64,000 nucleotides of DNA from Ruminococcus flavefaciens (GCF_900116855.1 NZ_UETD01000002.1:401744-465743), one strand, 5' to 3'; positions 28,540 through 37,356 are shown, counted from the stretch's first letter. The notes: a model not told the origin generated them from the letters alone. Translations and numbers: made by a program.

Positions 28540-29733
28540 TCAATCTTTGTAATAGCGCCAGTTGCCCGATGTGAAGCTGCTTCCGTGAGTGAAAGCCTGT
28601 TTGAGCTGATTATGTATATTCATATCAACTGTATCGGGACTTTCTTTTCTTACAAGAGAAATATCGTAATCCACTGAAATACGGGTGTTATTGACCTCAT
28701 AATCCGATGTAAGCGATCTGTATGTCCTTTCAACAAGATTTGCCACCTTGGTGAAGCTGTCCTGTGAATCATCGGTCTTGATCACTGCAACGAACTCATC
28801 TGATCCTGTACGATAGATGGTACCGTCTTCAAATACATCGCCGATTCGCTCAACAGTCATCGCGAGTATCTTATCACCTGCATAGGTGCCGTATTTGAGA
28901 TTGATATCGCTGAAATCCTTTATGTCATACATCACAAAGTACATTGCCTCACCCTCGGAAATCTCCACGGGCTCTCCGCCGTATTCAAGAACAAAGGATA
29001 TTCTGTTATTTGAAGATGTGACATTATCTGTGAACATGGCTTTGTTAAGGGACTGCTGGGTCTTTTCGTTTGCATCAACGGCTGTTTCGAGGTTCTTGGC
29101 GATCCTCTTTCTGCGTGATTCGAGCATATTAAGGAGAACAAGAACGATGATCCCGAAGCCGATGAAGAATACACGAAGCACCTTTGCATTGAATTCAGCC
29201 TTGTCATAGCGCTTGTCAATAGTTTCGTTCGTAACAGTCAGAAGCTGGTTCAGACTGTCATCAAGACTGTTTCTTTTATTGATGAAACGTTCAAAGTAAA
29301 TGGAGTTTGCTGTTTCAAAATATCCGGCGTCTATCTGAGCAAGGAGCTCGTTTGAAACTATCTCGTTATACTGGTTCATAGCAGTTTTAACAAGCTGATA
29401 CTGCTTTTCTTCATCACCATTTCTCTTTATAGCCTCATACTTTTTCATAAGCTCCTTGCATTCGCTCATGGAAGAATTGATCTTTTCAACATAGCTCTCG
29501 ATAGCCTCTGCATTATCGGTCGAATCTGCATTGCGCCCCAGATTTATGGTAATACACAGATCTGTTTCAAGCTCATGGAGTTTTATCGAGCTCTGCTGAA
29601 GATAATTCCGTGAAGCGATATCGTTATCCACAACGTCGGAATACTCGGTTATAACAAGAGTGAAGCCTATTGCACCGAGTACAATAAAAAGGATAACGAC
29701 AATGTTTGTAATGACATTACTCTTATTTTTCAT
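28540..29733 (-). CDS. Membrane GGDEF-like signalling protein with four-helix sensor
   Basis: 397 residues: membrane helix at about 9-31, an extracellular all-helical region of roughly 150 residues like four-helix-bundle chemoreceptor sensors, a second membrane helix at about 185-205, then a GGDEF-type domain (about 235-395). The signature reads TGSDEF at residues 310-314 in place of GGDEF, and the substrate-binding N-D pair is altered (DIKDFSDINLKYG retains much of the fold). GSDEF may still allow catalysis, but c-di-GMP synthesis is not assured. Cotranscribed with the solute-binding protein, which could dock onto the external bundle. The ribosome binding site is weak. Confidence 0.8.
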   Translation of the reverse strand: MKNKSNVITNIVVILFIVLGAIGFTLVITEYSDVVDNDIASRNYLQQSSIKLHELETDLCITINLGRNADSTDNAEAIESYVEKINSSMSECKELMKKYEAIKRNGDEEKQYQLVKTAMNQYNEIVSNELLAQIDAGYFETANSIYFERFINKRNSLDDSLNQLLTVTNETIDKRYDKAEFNAKVLRVFFIGFGIIVLVLLNMLESRRKRIAKNLETAVDANEKTQQSLNKAMFTDNVTSSNNRISFVLEYGGEPVEISEGEAMYFVMYDIKDFSDINLKYGTYAGDKILAMTVERIGDVFEDGTIYRTGSDEFVAVIKTDDSQDSFTKVANLVERTYRSLTSDYEVNNTRISVDYDISLVRKESPDTVDMNIHNQLKQAFTHGSSFTSGNWRYYKD

Positions 29734-30082
29734 AATACTTACCCACTTTCATAAATTTATAAGCACGAACAGGATTATCAGGAAAAGAGTCCTCCCTCCT
29801 CTTTTCAATAGATTTGATACTGTCTCTTGCGAGCCTTTGCCTGTTTCATACATTACTAAACTTATCACCTCTGCGCCTATACGCAGCACTGAAGAATAAA
29901 ATGTCAGGTTCAAATAATTGCGCTCATCAATGCGTTCCCGAAGGAATGCTCCTTTTTACATAATAAAAAAGGCACCTATAAAAATACAGCATATTATCAC
30001 ACAAATTCAAAAACTGAAACAAAATGTAATGATAATTGCTGCATCTGAGGCGCCTTATAGTAGAATTTTGTTTTACAACTAT
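29734..30082 (-). other. Long untranslated leader of the GGDEF-like gene
   Basis: About 350 bases without a gene. If transcription starts from the promoter at 30083-30111, the leader is over 300 nt. It contains a UUCG-capped hairpin (GCATTCC-TTCG-GGAACGC, plus-strand 29932-29950) and several GC-rich short stems. I looked for c-di-GMP, lysine and THF riboswitch cores and could not match any. It may be an unclassified structured leader or simply spacer. Confidence 0.35.
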
Positions 30083-30111
30083 AGATTATCATAATATAGC
30101 CACTAATACAA
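30083..30111 (-). promoter_or_regulatory. Promoter of the GGDEF-like / solute-binding protein operon
   Basis: Minus strand TTGTAT (30111-30106), 17-bp spacer, TAATCT (30088-30083). Poor match on its own, but the geometry and upstream sequence are the same as the promoter at 32765-32793, which suggests an activator-dependent promoter. Confidence 0.5.
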
Positions 30112-30149
30112 TAACATTTTACACAATGATTCTTACATTTCACATAATA
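30109..30149 (-). promoter_or_regulatory. Shared operator-like element, copy A
   Basis: Contains the 19-mer CAATAACATTTTACACAAT on the plus strand, identical to the one at 32791-32809, followed in both copies by a CTTACA then CATAAT segment. On the minus strand it reads as TTGTGTAA repeats directly upstream of, and overlapping, the -35 box. The likely binder is the AraC-like regulator at 32887. Confidence 0.6.
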
Positions 30150-30174
30150 TTATCCTTCCCTGAACATTTCAGAA

Positions 30175-30214
30175 ACAAAGAACTCCCATGGAGCCCCCCA
30201 CAGGAGTTCTTTGC
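30175..30214 (-). terminator. Terminator of the metalloprotease gene
   Basis: Stem CAAAGAACTCC / GGAGTTCTTTG around a GC-rich loop; on the minus strand the U-rich tail TTCTTTGTTTCT follows. It lies about 35 bp after the stop at 30246. Confidence 0.75.
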
Positions 30215-30245
30215 TTGTCATAAAGCTATTATCAGTCAGGAATTA

Positions 30246-32621
30246 TCATCCTATCGTAACGGTGTATTTTCCGTCATTGAGCTCGCCAACTGTTATTGTA
30301 AGCCCCGTCTCAACAGTTTGTCCGCCGTTGGAGTCGTACCAGTGGAATCCCGAAATACTGCCGTTTATCACATCGCCCGAGTGGTAAAGATTGTCCTTTT
30401 CCGTATCATCGATCACACGGATAAGGCGTCTGCCCTTGTCCTTATTCGTGAATTCGCTTCCGCTTGCATATCGGAAATATGTATTCCAGCCGTACTCAGT
30501 GGTCGCATCTATATGATAGATACGGACGCCCTCTCCCGTCTTTACCCACCAGCCTGTCTTTGAGCCGACAGCACTGTTGTTGCCGTCCTTTGTTATGTAC
30601 TCGATAATGAAGTATTCAGAGAAATAGTCATCAGCAAGCTTGCCCTTGGGGATAATAATGCAGTTGCCGCTGTTGGTCTGGGCATTGCTCAGAGTAAATG
30701 TCTGTGTTCCCTTTGATGGATCAAAAACCTGAACCTGTCCGTCATGATACCAGCCCTCCATAAGCTTGGAGAATGCACCGAAATCAGAGCCTGCATCGGT
30801 ATCCATGAGCTCGATGCCTGCCGTACCGTGCATACCCTCGCTGTCAGCGGGATTTGTAAACAGATAATAATCGGGCAGTCCCGTACAGTGACCCAGCTCG
30901 TGACAGTACGAACTTATGTAATTTATATAGTCCTTGGTGGAGCCTATCTGTGCATTGCCTGTTATGATATGTCCGACGCCGACGCCGTCAACACGGTACT
31001 GAGGGTCGCCGAAAGCTCCTGCACAGGGCCACCAGTGGTCTGTTCCTGCTTTTTCGGGAACTGTGAACAGAGTCGCATCGATCCTGCCGTCACCATTGCC
31101 GTCAAACTGAGAGAAGTCCACCTGATCCTTGAAAGCCTCATAGCACTCCTCGGCGATCTTTACCTTGTTATCGTCATATACAGCCTGTTTTTCCTTTGTA
31201 GTATAGCGGAACACCTGACCGTCAAGCTCCATGGCGCCTTTAGAGGCTCTGCCGTAAAAGGCAGAAAAGCTCTCAAAAGGATAGCACTGAGATGACTCAT
31301 CTGCCGCTCCGAAGGAAATACTGTTGAGCTCCTCTGTGCTTGGAGAATAGTCGTATTTACAGTCAGGGAAGTCCACATAGAAAATGACCATTTTTGCTCT
31401 TCCCTGAGTCGGCAGAGAAGCACCATGCTTAGCCATATTCGCGGTAATGAAGCTGCCCTGCGGTTCTTCATACGGGCTTTCTCCCTCAAGAAGCAGTTTT
31501 CTCATGCGGCACAGGTCAAATACATCAAGACCATCGTCCTCGCAGAGATCGGCTGCCTTCCAGTCGGCAAGAACTGCATCATCTCGTCCCAGCAGCCAGT
31601 GCTGTAACAATACAAGGTCTGCTACATTGAAGCTTCCGTCTGCATTGACATCGCCCTTTAAGCTTGCAGCAGGCGCAGGTGCCGAAAGATCGAACCTGCC
31701 CTCATCATTCTTTATCTCAGACCAGATATATCTCAGCATCCAGCCGTCAAAATCAGTTATCTTTGCAGCCGAACCTGCCATCATTATTGAGTTTTCGCCG
31801 CCGGGGAAGCCTCCGGGCGGAAAACCGTCCATTTCACCTTCACCGCCGTAAAAATCGGTCATACCGAAGCCGTGACCTATCTCGTGTTCAAGAACATGGC
31901 TGCCGAAGCCGCCAAGCATACTGAGGTATGCGGTATCGGAGAGACGCTGTCCCCAGTCGCCTCCGCAGCCGCCGATATCGGGAAATCCCTGAGTTGCCCA
32001 CATATACATATCGAAGCGCTTGTCAAGTCCGCCGGGATAAGCATAGTTTTTGTCCTGAAAATGCTCAAATCTGGAAAGCTCCAACGGCGCATAAGGCTCC
32101 TTATCGGGGATAGTATCCCGTCCGTTTGAGGTATCATATTGAGCGTCATAATACTTTGTATCGGTGTAAACAGTCTCATCGTCGTGAAGGTCCAGCAGGC
32201 AGTTCTTATCTATGACAGCCCATCCGACTACCTTAACATCGATATGGTCGTATTTCCAGCCGTCGTAACCTGCAAGGCGGTCATTCCACGCATTGATACT
32301 GTCCGAGAGCAATTTCTCGAACTGCTGTCTCTGCTCATATGTAACAGTACGGTATGACTGCCATTTCACAACATAATTGATAGTTCCCTTGCCTGCTTCT
32401 ATCTGGTCAAAGATAGTATTGCGGCGCTCTGTGGACTTTTCGCGTTCGATGCGGTTGGTCCATATCCAGTCCGCAGCGTATTTGTATTCCTCGGGAAACT
32501 CAGACACGGTGACAGCCGATGCACTGAGCTTCACAGGCATACCGCTGCTTTGCGGCACTGCCATTATCGACATACACATTGCCGCTGATAACAATCCTGC
32601 AAGTAATCTGATGCGCTTCAT
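30246..32621 (-). CDS. Secreted double metalloprotease with internal type I dockerin
   Basis: 791 residues with a signal peptide (about 1-36). Domain order: an N-terminal metallopeptidase-like domain with HEIGHGFGMTDFYG (HExxH at 246-250); a type I dockerin at about 323-380 (GDVNADGSFNVADLVLLQ and LCEDDGLDVFDLCRM, both calcium loops); then an M6/immune-inhibitor-A-like domain with HELGHCTGLPDYY (HExxH at 574-578) and GIELMDTD (Met-turn-like). Each catalytic domain keeps its zinc His and Glu. The dockerin would place two proteases on the cellulosome. A terminal position is usual for dockerins; here it is central. Expressed from 32765-32793, divergent from the AraC-like regulator. Confidence 0.88.
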   Translation of the reverse strand: MKRIRLLAGLLSAAMCMSIMAVPQSSGMPVKLSASAVTVSEFPEEYKYAADWIWTNRIEREKSTERRNTIFDQIEAGKGTINYVVKWQSYRTVTYEQRQQFEKLLSDSINAWNDRLAGYDGWKYDHIDVKVVGWAVIDKNCLLDLHDDETVYTDTKYYDAQYDTSNGRDTIPDKEPYAPLELSRFEHFQDKNYAYPGGLDKRFDMYMWATQGFPDIGGCGGDWGQRLSDTAYLSMLGGFGSHVLEHEIGHGFGMTDFYGGEGEMDGFPPGGFPGGENSIMMAGSAAKITDFDGWMLRYIWSEIKNDEGRFDLSAPAPAASLKGDVNADGSFNVADLVLLQHWLLGRDDAVLADWKAADLCEDDGLDVFDLCRMRKLLLEGESPYEEPQGSFITANMAKHGASLPTQGRAKMVIFYVDFPDCKYDYSPSTEELNSISFGAADESSQCYPFESFSAFYGRASKGAMELDGQVFRYTTKEKQAVYDDNKVKIAEECYEAFKDQVDFSQFDGNGDGRIDATLFTVPEKAGTDHWWPCAGAFGDPQYRVDGVGVGHIITGNAQIGSTKDYINYISSYCHELGHCTGLPDYYLFTNPADSEGMHGTAGIELMDTDAGSDFGAFSKLMEGWYHDGQVQVFDPSKGTQTFTLSNAQTNSGNCIIIPKGKLADDYFSEYFIIEYITKDGNNSAVGSKTGWWVKTGEGVRIYHIDATTEYGWNTYFRYASGSEFTNKDKGRRLIRVIDDTEKDNLYHSGDVINGSISGFHWYDSNGGQTVETGLTITVGELNDGKYTVTIG

Positions 32622-32764
32622 AATAATCCTCCAAAAACAATTATCTCCCCATTACTGTCCCGAATATTCCCCGTACAGCAGCCTTTTTCACCAAAATCGG
32701 CTTGCCGTTATCGCAGATAACATCTGCTTTACTGTATACTTTTTCACTATCACCCATTATTTAG

Positions 32765-32793
32765 ATAATAGCATAATAAATATGCCAATTCAA
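32765..32793 (-). promoter_or_regulatory. Promoter of the dockerin metalloprotease gene
   Basis: Minus strand TTGAAT (32793-32788), 17-bp spacer, TATTAT (32770-32765), about 135 nt before the start codon. Directly upstream is the shared element copy B. Confidence 0.55.
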
Positions 32794-32830
32794 TAACATT
32801 TTACACAATTGCACTTACACAATACATAAT
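32791..32830 (-). promoter_or_regulatory. Shared operator-like element, copy B
   Basis: Same 19-mer as copy A (30109). On the minus strand TTGTGTAA occurs twice, 14 bp start to start, next to the -35 box. It sits between two divergent promoters (metalloprotease and AraC-like regulator), so one bound protein could control both. Confidence 0.6.
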
Positions 32831-32835
32831 TTTTA

Positions 32836-32865
32836 TTGACATCTCTCCTCATTTTGATGTATAAT
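32836..32865 (+). promoter_or_regulatory. Promoter of the first sensor-AraC regulator
   Basis: TTGACA (32836-32841), 18-bp spacer, TATAAT (32860-32865), 21 bp before ATG 32887. Confidence 0.75.
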
Positions 32866-32886
32866 ACTGTAAAGGACGGTGATACG

Positions 32887-35088
32887 ATGAAAAGGATAGG
32901 CGTGATAATACCATCAATAACCGACGATCTGCAAGTTGAGGTTCTCGACGGGATATATAAGACCGCCTCTGCTGCGGACTGCGATATCATAGTCCTGACG
33001 ACCGCAACAAATGGAATGGAATTCCATATCCAGAACGAAATAATGACCGGCGAGGAAAGTATCTACCTCCTGCTTGAACGTGCCGAGCTTGATGGTATAC
33101 TGCTCGTCTCGCAGTATTTTGTCAAGGCAACCGTCCGTAAAACTCTCTCCGAGCTGATCAGGAGAGCCGCCATTCCCTGTGTGGACCTCGGAGGAACAGA
33201 ACTCGGCTTTGAAACGGTATCTATACCTCAGGCAGAAGCAGTATGTGAACTTACAGACCACATCATCGAAAAACACAACTGCCGCGACCTGATATTTCTT
33301 GCAGGTCCCGAAGGGATCCCCGATTCCGAGCAGCGTATCTCGGGATTTCTGCGTTCTGCCAATAAACACGGCTGCTCGTATGAGATTATTTACGGAGACT
33401 TCTGGAAATTCCGCGCGACCGAACTCGGAAACGAATTCATCGAGCATAAGCGCAGACTTCCCGATGCTGTCTTATGTGCAAGCGATACTATGGCAGTTGC
33501 CCTTTGTGACGCTCTGCACAGCGGTGGTATCTCCGTTCCCGACGATGTGATAGTTACGGGCTATGACGGGCATATAGCTGCCATATCAAACTTTCCTTCC
33601 TTAACGACCGTAAGCGGAAATATGTTTGAGCTTGGCAAAGCAGGCGTTAATAAGCTTTTAGGGATAGCTGCTGATGCACAGAAGTCTGATATGCACATTA
33701 TTTACGGCGCAAGCTGCGGATGCGTAGAGCGTATGACCGATTATCAGACTGCTGCCCTGAAAGTGCGTGAACAGATACAGCGCGATGCCGAAATCGGCGC
33801 TATGCTTGAAATGCGCGTAAATGCCAATGTCATCACAAGAACATCAAGTGTAGACTCTCTTGATGAGCTGACCGATATAGTCGATCAGACAGCTCATATA
33901 ATTAAAAGCTATAAATCCCTGTATATATGCATTCTGCCCAATTGGGACAGCGATCCCGAACATCCCGACGTCTGTCCGACACAGCCATTTCCCGAACAGA
34001 TGCTTTGCGCGCTGTCAAAAGACGCATGGACCACAGGCGTTAAAGGCAGCATATTTCCGACAAAGGATATAGTTCCCGTTCTCATGGGTCCGCATAGACC
34101 GACGCTGGTATTTGTCCTTCCGCTTCATGCCTCATCGCAGGTATTCGGCTATTTCGGATTTACCTATGAGAGTGCCCTTGATTTTACTGTATCGCTGATG
34201 CTGTTCAACTATATGAGCTCGCTTGCAAACGGTCTGCGTATCCTGCGGCATAAGCTCTATGCCGAATATCTGCAAAAGAAGATCGAGGAGTCCTCCCTCT
34301 ATGATAAAATGACTGATATGCTCAGTAAAAAGGGACTTCTCCTATATCTTGAAAAGCAAAAAGAGTTAAGCGGCAGAAACTTTATAATGCTGGTCACTGT
34401 CTCGCAGTTAGCTGCTGTTCCGAACAGACGGACAAAAAACGATCTTTCAGATATTTTTTTGCAGTCCGATCTCCTGCTTGCAAACGCAATACGCCTGATA
34501 TCGGGACGTAATAAGGTGACGGCACATCTTGATAAGATGACATTTGCTATCGTATTTCAACCACCTGAAAATGGAGCTCCCGAAACGCTGGCGGAAGAAC
34601 TGATCATACAACTCGAAATGCTTATACGAAAAATGCAGGAAGGAACAGCAGCGGCTTTTCTTCCCGAACCGTACTATGTCTGCGGAGAAGCATCCTATCC
34701 TGCAGAAAAATGCGTTTCCGAGCTGTGGGACCTGCTGAACGCCCGCAAACCAAAAGAAAAAGGCTTTACAGGTATAAGCGAGCTGAAGAAGTTAAGGCGA
34801 GAAATACATAAAGCTCCCGAGCTGAACTGGACCCTCAATGAGCTTGCAAAGCGCCTGAATATCAGTAAAAGCTATGTTCAGAAGCTGTACAAGGATCATT
34901 TCGGCATAAGCTACATCGACGATCTACTTGAAGCCCGCATAGAAATGGCAAGACAGCTCCTGCAGACAACAGACCTGCGTATCAGCGAAGTTGCTGCTTC
35001 CTGCGGCTATCAGAATGCCACTCATTTTATGCGACAGTTCAAGGATAAAGTCGGTATGTCACCGTCAGAGTTCAGAAAAAGCAAATAA
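32887..35088 (+). CDS. Transcriptional regulator: sugar-binding sensor, GGDEF-like linker, AraC HTH
   Basis: 733 residues, cytoplasmic. Residues 1-285 form a LacI/GalR-type periplasmic-binding-like sensor without the LacI HTH (MKRIGVIIPSITDD, ASDTMAVALCDAL, DDVIVTGYDGH). A middle region follows with a GGDEF-like fold trace (YDKMTDMLSKKGLLLYL, about 460-590) lacking a GGDEF signature. The C-terminal 100 residues are an AraC double HTH (LNISKSYVQKLYKDHFGISY, ISEVAASCGYQNATHFMRQFK). Start ATG 32887 follows GGACGGTG; 32836 is inside the promoter. Probably senses a plant-wall sugar and controls the divergent dockerin metalloprotease. A paralogue lies at 55542. Confidence 0.88.
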   Translation: MKRIGVIIPSITDDLQVEVLDGIYKTASAADCDIIVLTTATNGMEFHIQNEIMTGEESIYLLLERAELDGILLVSQYFVKATVRKTLSELIRRAAIPCVDLGGTELGFETVSIPQAEAVCELTDHIIEKHNCRDLIFLAGPEGIPDSEQRISGFLRSANKHGCSYEIIYGDFWKFRATELGNEFIEHKRRLPDAVLCASDTMAVALCDALHSGGISVPDDVIVTGYDGHIAAISNFPSLTTVSGNMFELGKAGVNKLLGIAADAQKSDMHIIYGASCGCVERMTDYQTAALKVREQIQRDAEIGAMLEMRVNANVITRTSSVDSLDELTDIVDQTAHIIKSYKSLYICILPNWDSDPEHPDVCPTQPFPEQMLCALSKDAWTTGVKGSIFPTKDIVPVLMGPHRPTLVFVLPLHASSQVFGYFGFTYESALDFTVSLMLFNYMSSLANGLRILRHKLYAEYLQKKIEESSLYDKMTDMLSKKGLLLYLEKQKELSGRNFIMLVTVSQLAAVPNRRTKNDLSDIFLQSDLLLANAIRLISGRNKVTAHLDKMTFAIVFQPPENGAPETLAEELIIQLEMLIRKMQEGTAAAFLPEPYYVCGEASYPAEKCVSELWDLLNARKPKEKGFTGISELKKLRREIHKAPELNWTLNELAKRLNISKSYVQKLYKDHFGISYIDDLLEARIEMARQLLQTTDLRISEVAASCGYQNATHFMRQFKDKVGMSPSEFRKSK

Positions 35089-35119
35089 CCGGTCAACTGT
35101 TATTTAAAGGTCAAAAAAG

Positions 35120-35146
35120 GCGGACTCACAAGAGTCCGCTTGATTA
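35120..35146 (+). terminator. Terminator of the sensor-AraC gene
   Basis: Perfect 8-bp stem GCGGACTC / GAGTCCGC with ACAA loop, then TTGATTATT. The remaining bases to 35284 hold nothing I recognise. Confidence 0.75.
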
Positions 35147-35284
35147 TTCAGATCTATTCGGTTATCCTGTTCAGGAAAGTCATTGAATTCAGTTTATCAT
35201 TTTTGCGGTCATTATAATATCAATAAAATTATTCCTTGGAGCCCTGTGCTCGTTAACTATTGGACTCGATCCGCGGCAAAAATC

Positions 35285-35313
35285 TTGCAAAAACAAAAAT
35301 GCTGTGTTATAAT
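35285..35313 (+). promoter_or_regulatory. Promoter of the tandem methyltransferase gene
   Basis: TTGCAA (35285-35290), 17-bp spacer, TATAAT (35308-35313). The leader to TTG 35444 is about 125 nt, AT rich and without clear structure. Confidence 0.65.
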
Positions 35314-35443
35314 ATTGTTAGCAGCTTCTAACGAATAATAAATTATAAATTTGCTTCTGACTTTCAGAGCGTTAAATATAAGCGAACTGTTGTAAGCTTT
35401 ACATTGCTGATACCATTCAGCAGCAAAAAAAGGAGGAACTGTT

Positions 35444-36754
35444 TTGAACGCAAAGGAATACAAAGATCTATCTGTAAAGGAATTTACCAAGGCCGCGGAG
35501 GTCTATGAATCTGACGAGGCAGGGATTTACAAGCTGTGTAAGCAGGACTATCCCGACGTATTGGCAGAGCTTGAAAAAGAGCCTTTCACCGACCTTCTGG
35601 ACTGCGGCTGCGGAACGGGTCCAATGCTTACTCTGCTGAATAAAAAATACCCCGACAAACACTACACGGGCATTGACCTTACTCCGAAGATGATAGAGGT
35701 CGCAAAGCGCAAGAACATGAAAAATGTGGAACTCGTAGTCGGAGACTGCGAAAAACTGCCATTTGCCGACAACTCTTTCGATGTGGTGATATGCTGTGAA
35801 AGCTTTCACCACTACCCCGACCCTCAGAGCTTTTTTAACAGTGTGAGCCGTGTTCTTCGTCCGAACGGGAGACTCGTTCTGCGCGATATGACTATGGATT
35901 CTGCGGCAATACGCTGGTTGTGCAATAATGTGGAGATACCGCTTGCACATCTCATAGGCAAGGGCGATTTCCGCATTTACGGCAGAGAGGATATCAGAAA
36001 GCTTTGCAATAATGCAGGACTTCATATGGAATCCTTTGAAAAGCGCGGATTCTGCCGCCTGCACTGCGTTGTAAGGAAATCCGCAGAGTCTGCGGAACAA
36101 TATACAAATATAACAAGCTCATACAGACAGTCACGGGATATATACGACGATGTTCTCACGCAGGATAAGTGGTGGAGCAAGCTCTACATACGCCTGTTCT
36201 GGAGCGGTGTTGATGACAATATGATAGCCGAAAAGGTTCTTTCGTTTATTCCGGATGATCTTTCGGGCAAGCTCCTTGATGTTCCCGCAGGCACAGCTGT
36301 TTTCACGCATAAAAAGTATTCCGCAATGCAAAGCGCGGATATAACCTGTCTTGATTACAGCGAGGATATGCTCTCACAGGCTCGTGAGAGGCTTGGCTCC
36401 CTTGAAAATGTGAAGCTTTCACAAGGCGATGTCGGGAAGCTTCCATATGAAAACGGAACATTTGACATTGTTCTGAGCATGAACGGCTTTCACGCATTTC
36501 CCGATAAGAAAGCTGCATTCCGCGAGACCTTCCGTGTTCTGAAAAAGGGCGGAAAATTCATAGCCTGCTTTTACATAAGAGGAGAGTCGAAGGTCACCGA
36601 CAGCCTTGTACGGAACATACTTGCAAAAAAGGGCTGGTTCACACCGCCATTTGATACAGCTAAGATGTTGAAAAAGCGTCTGGAAAAGGCATATGACCTC
36701 ACTGATTTTATCGTTGAGGGCTCTATGGTGTATTTCTGTGCGGTAAAGAGATAG
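35444..36754 (+). CDS. Tandem class I SAM-dependent methyltransferase
   Basis: 436 residues made of two methyltransferase domains in one chain. Domain 1 (about 1-210) has motif I LLDCGCGTGPML, acidic loop TGIDLTPKM and post-motif VLRPNGRLVLRD. Domain 2 (about 220-436) has a weaker motif I LLDVPAGTAVF, then CLDYSEDMLSQARERL, GDVGKLPYENGTFDIVLSMNGFHAF and VLKKGGKFIACF. Each half resembles free-standing UbiE-like enzymes of clostridia. The start is TTG 35444, seven bases after AGGAGG, with no nearby ATG. Substrate unknown. The four-helix membrane protein follows 25 bp later and may be a partner. Confidence 0.85.
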   Translation: MNAKEYKDLSVKEFTKAAEVYESDEAGIYKLCKQDYPDVLAELEKEPFTDLLDCGCGTGPMLTLLNKKYPDKHYTGIDLTPKMIEVAKRKNMKNVELVVGDCEKLPFADNSFDVVICCESFHHYPDPQSFFNSVSRVLRPNGRLVLRDMTMDSAAIRWLCNNVEIPLAHLIGKGDFRIYGREDIRKLCNNAGLHMESFEKRGFCRLHCVVRKSAESAEQYTNITSSYRQSRDIYDDVLTQDKWWSKLYIRLFWSGVDDNMIAEKVLSFIPDDLSGKLLDVPAGTAVFTHKKYSAMQSADITCLDYSEDMLSQARERLGSLENVKLSQGDVGKLPYENGTFDIVLSMNGFHAFPDKKAAFRETFRVLKKGGKFIACFYIRGESKVTDSLVRNILAKKGWFTPPFDTAKMLKKRLEKAYDLTDFIVEGSMVYFCAVKR

Positions 36755-36779
36755 TGTAATATAGCATAAAGGAGCAAAA

Positions 36780-37274
36780 ATGACAACACTTGTTTTAACT
36801 TTCATCATGATGGCAGGACTTCTTCTCCTGCTCTGGGGAGCTGTGGGATTTATTCAGGATAAACGCTTCTTCTCATCAGCTCCGAAGGAAATTCAGGAAG
36901 CCGCTCAGCCAAAGCCCGAACGCTTCAAAGGACAGCATATACTTGGCTGGTGTATGCTGATAATTGCACTTCTGTTGATGGCGGGAGCTGTACTGCTGGG
37001 CGCATGGGACGGTATAAGGAATTATTTCGCAATAGGGCAGTTTTTTCTGAGGTTCATTATAATGTTTCTGGGAATGAAAGCCTTTGATATTGCTTTTTTT
37101 GACTGGTTCCTGCTGTGCCACAGCAACTTCTTCCCCCATTATTACCCCGAAGTGAAAAACATCGTGGGACCGCATCTGTTTGGCTACAACACAAAAGCAC
37201 ATCTGAAAGAGATCATCGCCTATATCGCCGCAAGCGGCGTCCTTGCACTGATATGCACCGCATTATCCAGATAA
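36780..37274 (+). CDS. Integral membrane protein, unknown
   Basis: 164 residues with four predicted membrane helices (about 3-24, 55-77, 85-108, 140-162). A short charged cytoplasmic or external loop with PKPERFKGQH joins helices 1 and 2, and a conserved-looking FDWFLLCHSNFFPHYYPE motif follows helix 3. I do not recognise a named family. It is 25 bp after the tandem methyltransferase, with GGAG before the ATG, so the two are cotranscribed; a membrane lipid or small hydrophobic molecule is a possible shared substrate, but that is only context. Confidence 0.75.
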   Translation: MTTLVLTFIMMAGLLLLLWGAVGFIQDKRFFSSAPKEIQEAAQPKPERFKGQHILGWCMLIIALLLMAGAVLLGAWDGIRNYFAIGQFFLRFIIMFLGMKAFDIAFFDWFLLCHSNFFPHYYPEVKNIVGPHLFGYNTKAHLKEIIAYIAASGVLALICTALSR

Positions 37275-37298
37275 TGGTGTATTGACTCATAATAATAA

Positions 37299-37342
37299 AA
37301 AACGGATAGCCGTCACGCTTGGACGAGCTATCCGTTTTAATT
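37299..37342. terminator. Bidirectional intrinsic terminator
   Basis: Stem AAAACGGATAGC / GCTATCCGTTTT with a 16-nt loop; A and T tracts give tails both ways. Lies between the membrane protein and the converging glycosyltransferase. Confidence 0.85.
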
Positions 37343-37356
37343 ATCTCATATTGGGA

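Noticed and set aside
29734-29960. c-di-GMP riboswitch before the GGDEF-like gene
   Set aside because: Searched for the GEMM core and its tetraloop receptor; the GGCAAAGGCTCGCAAG stretch does not fit.
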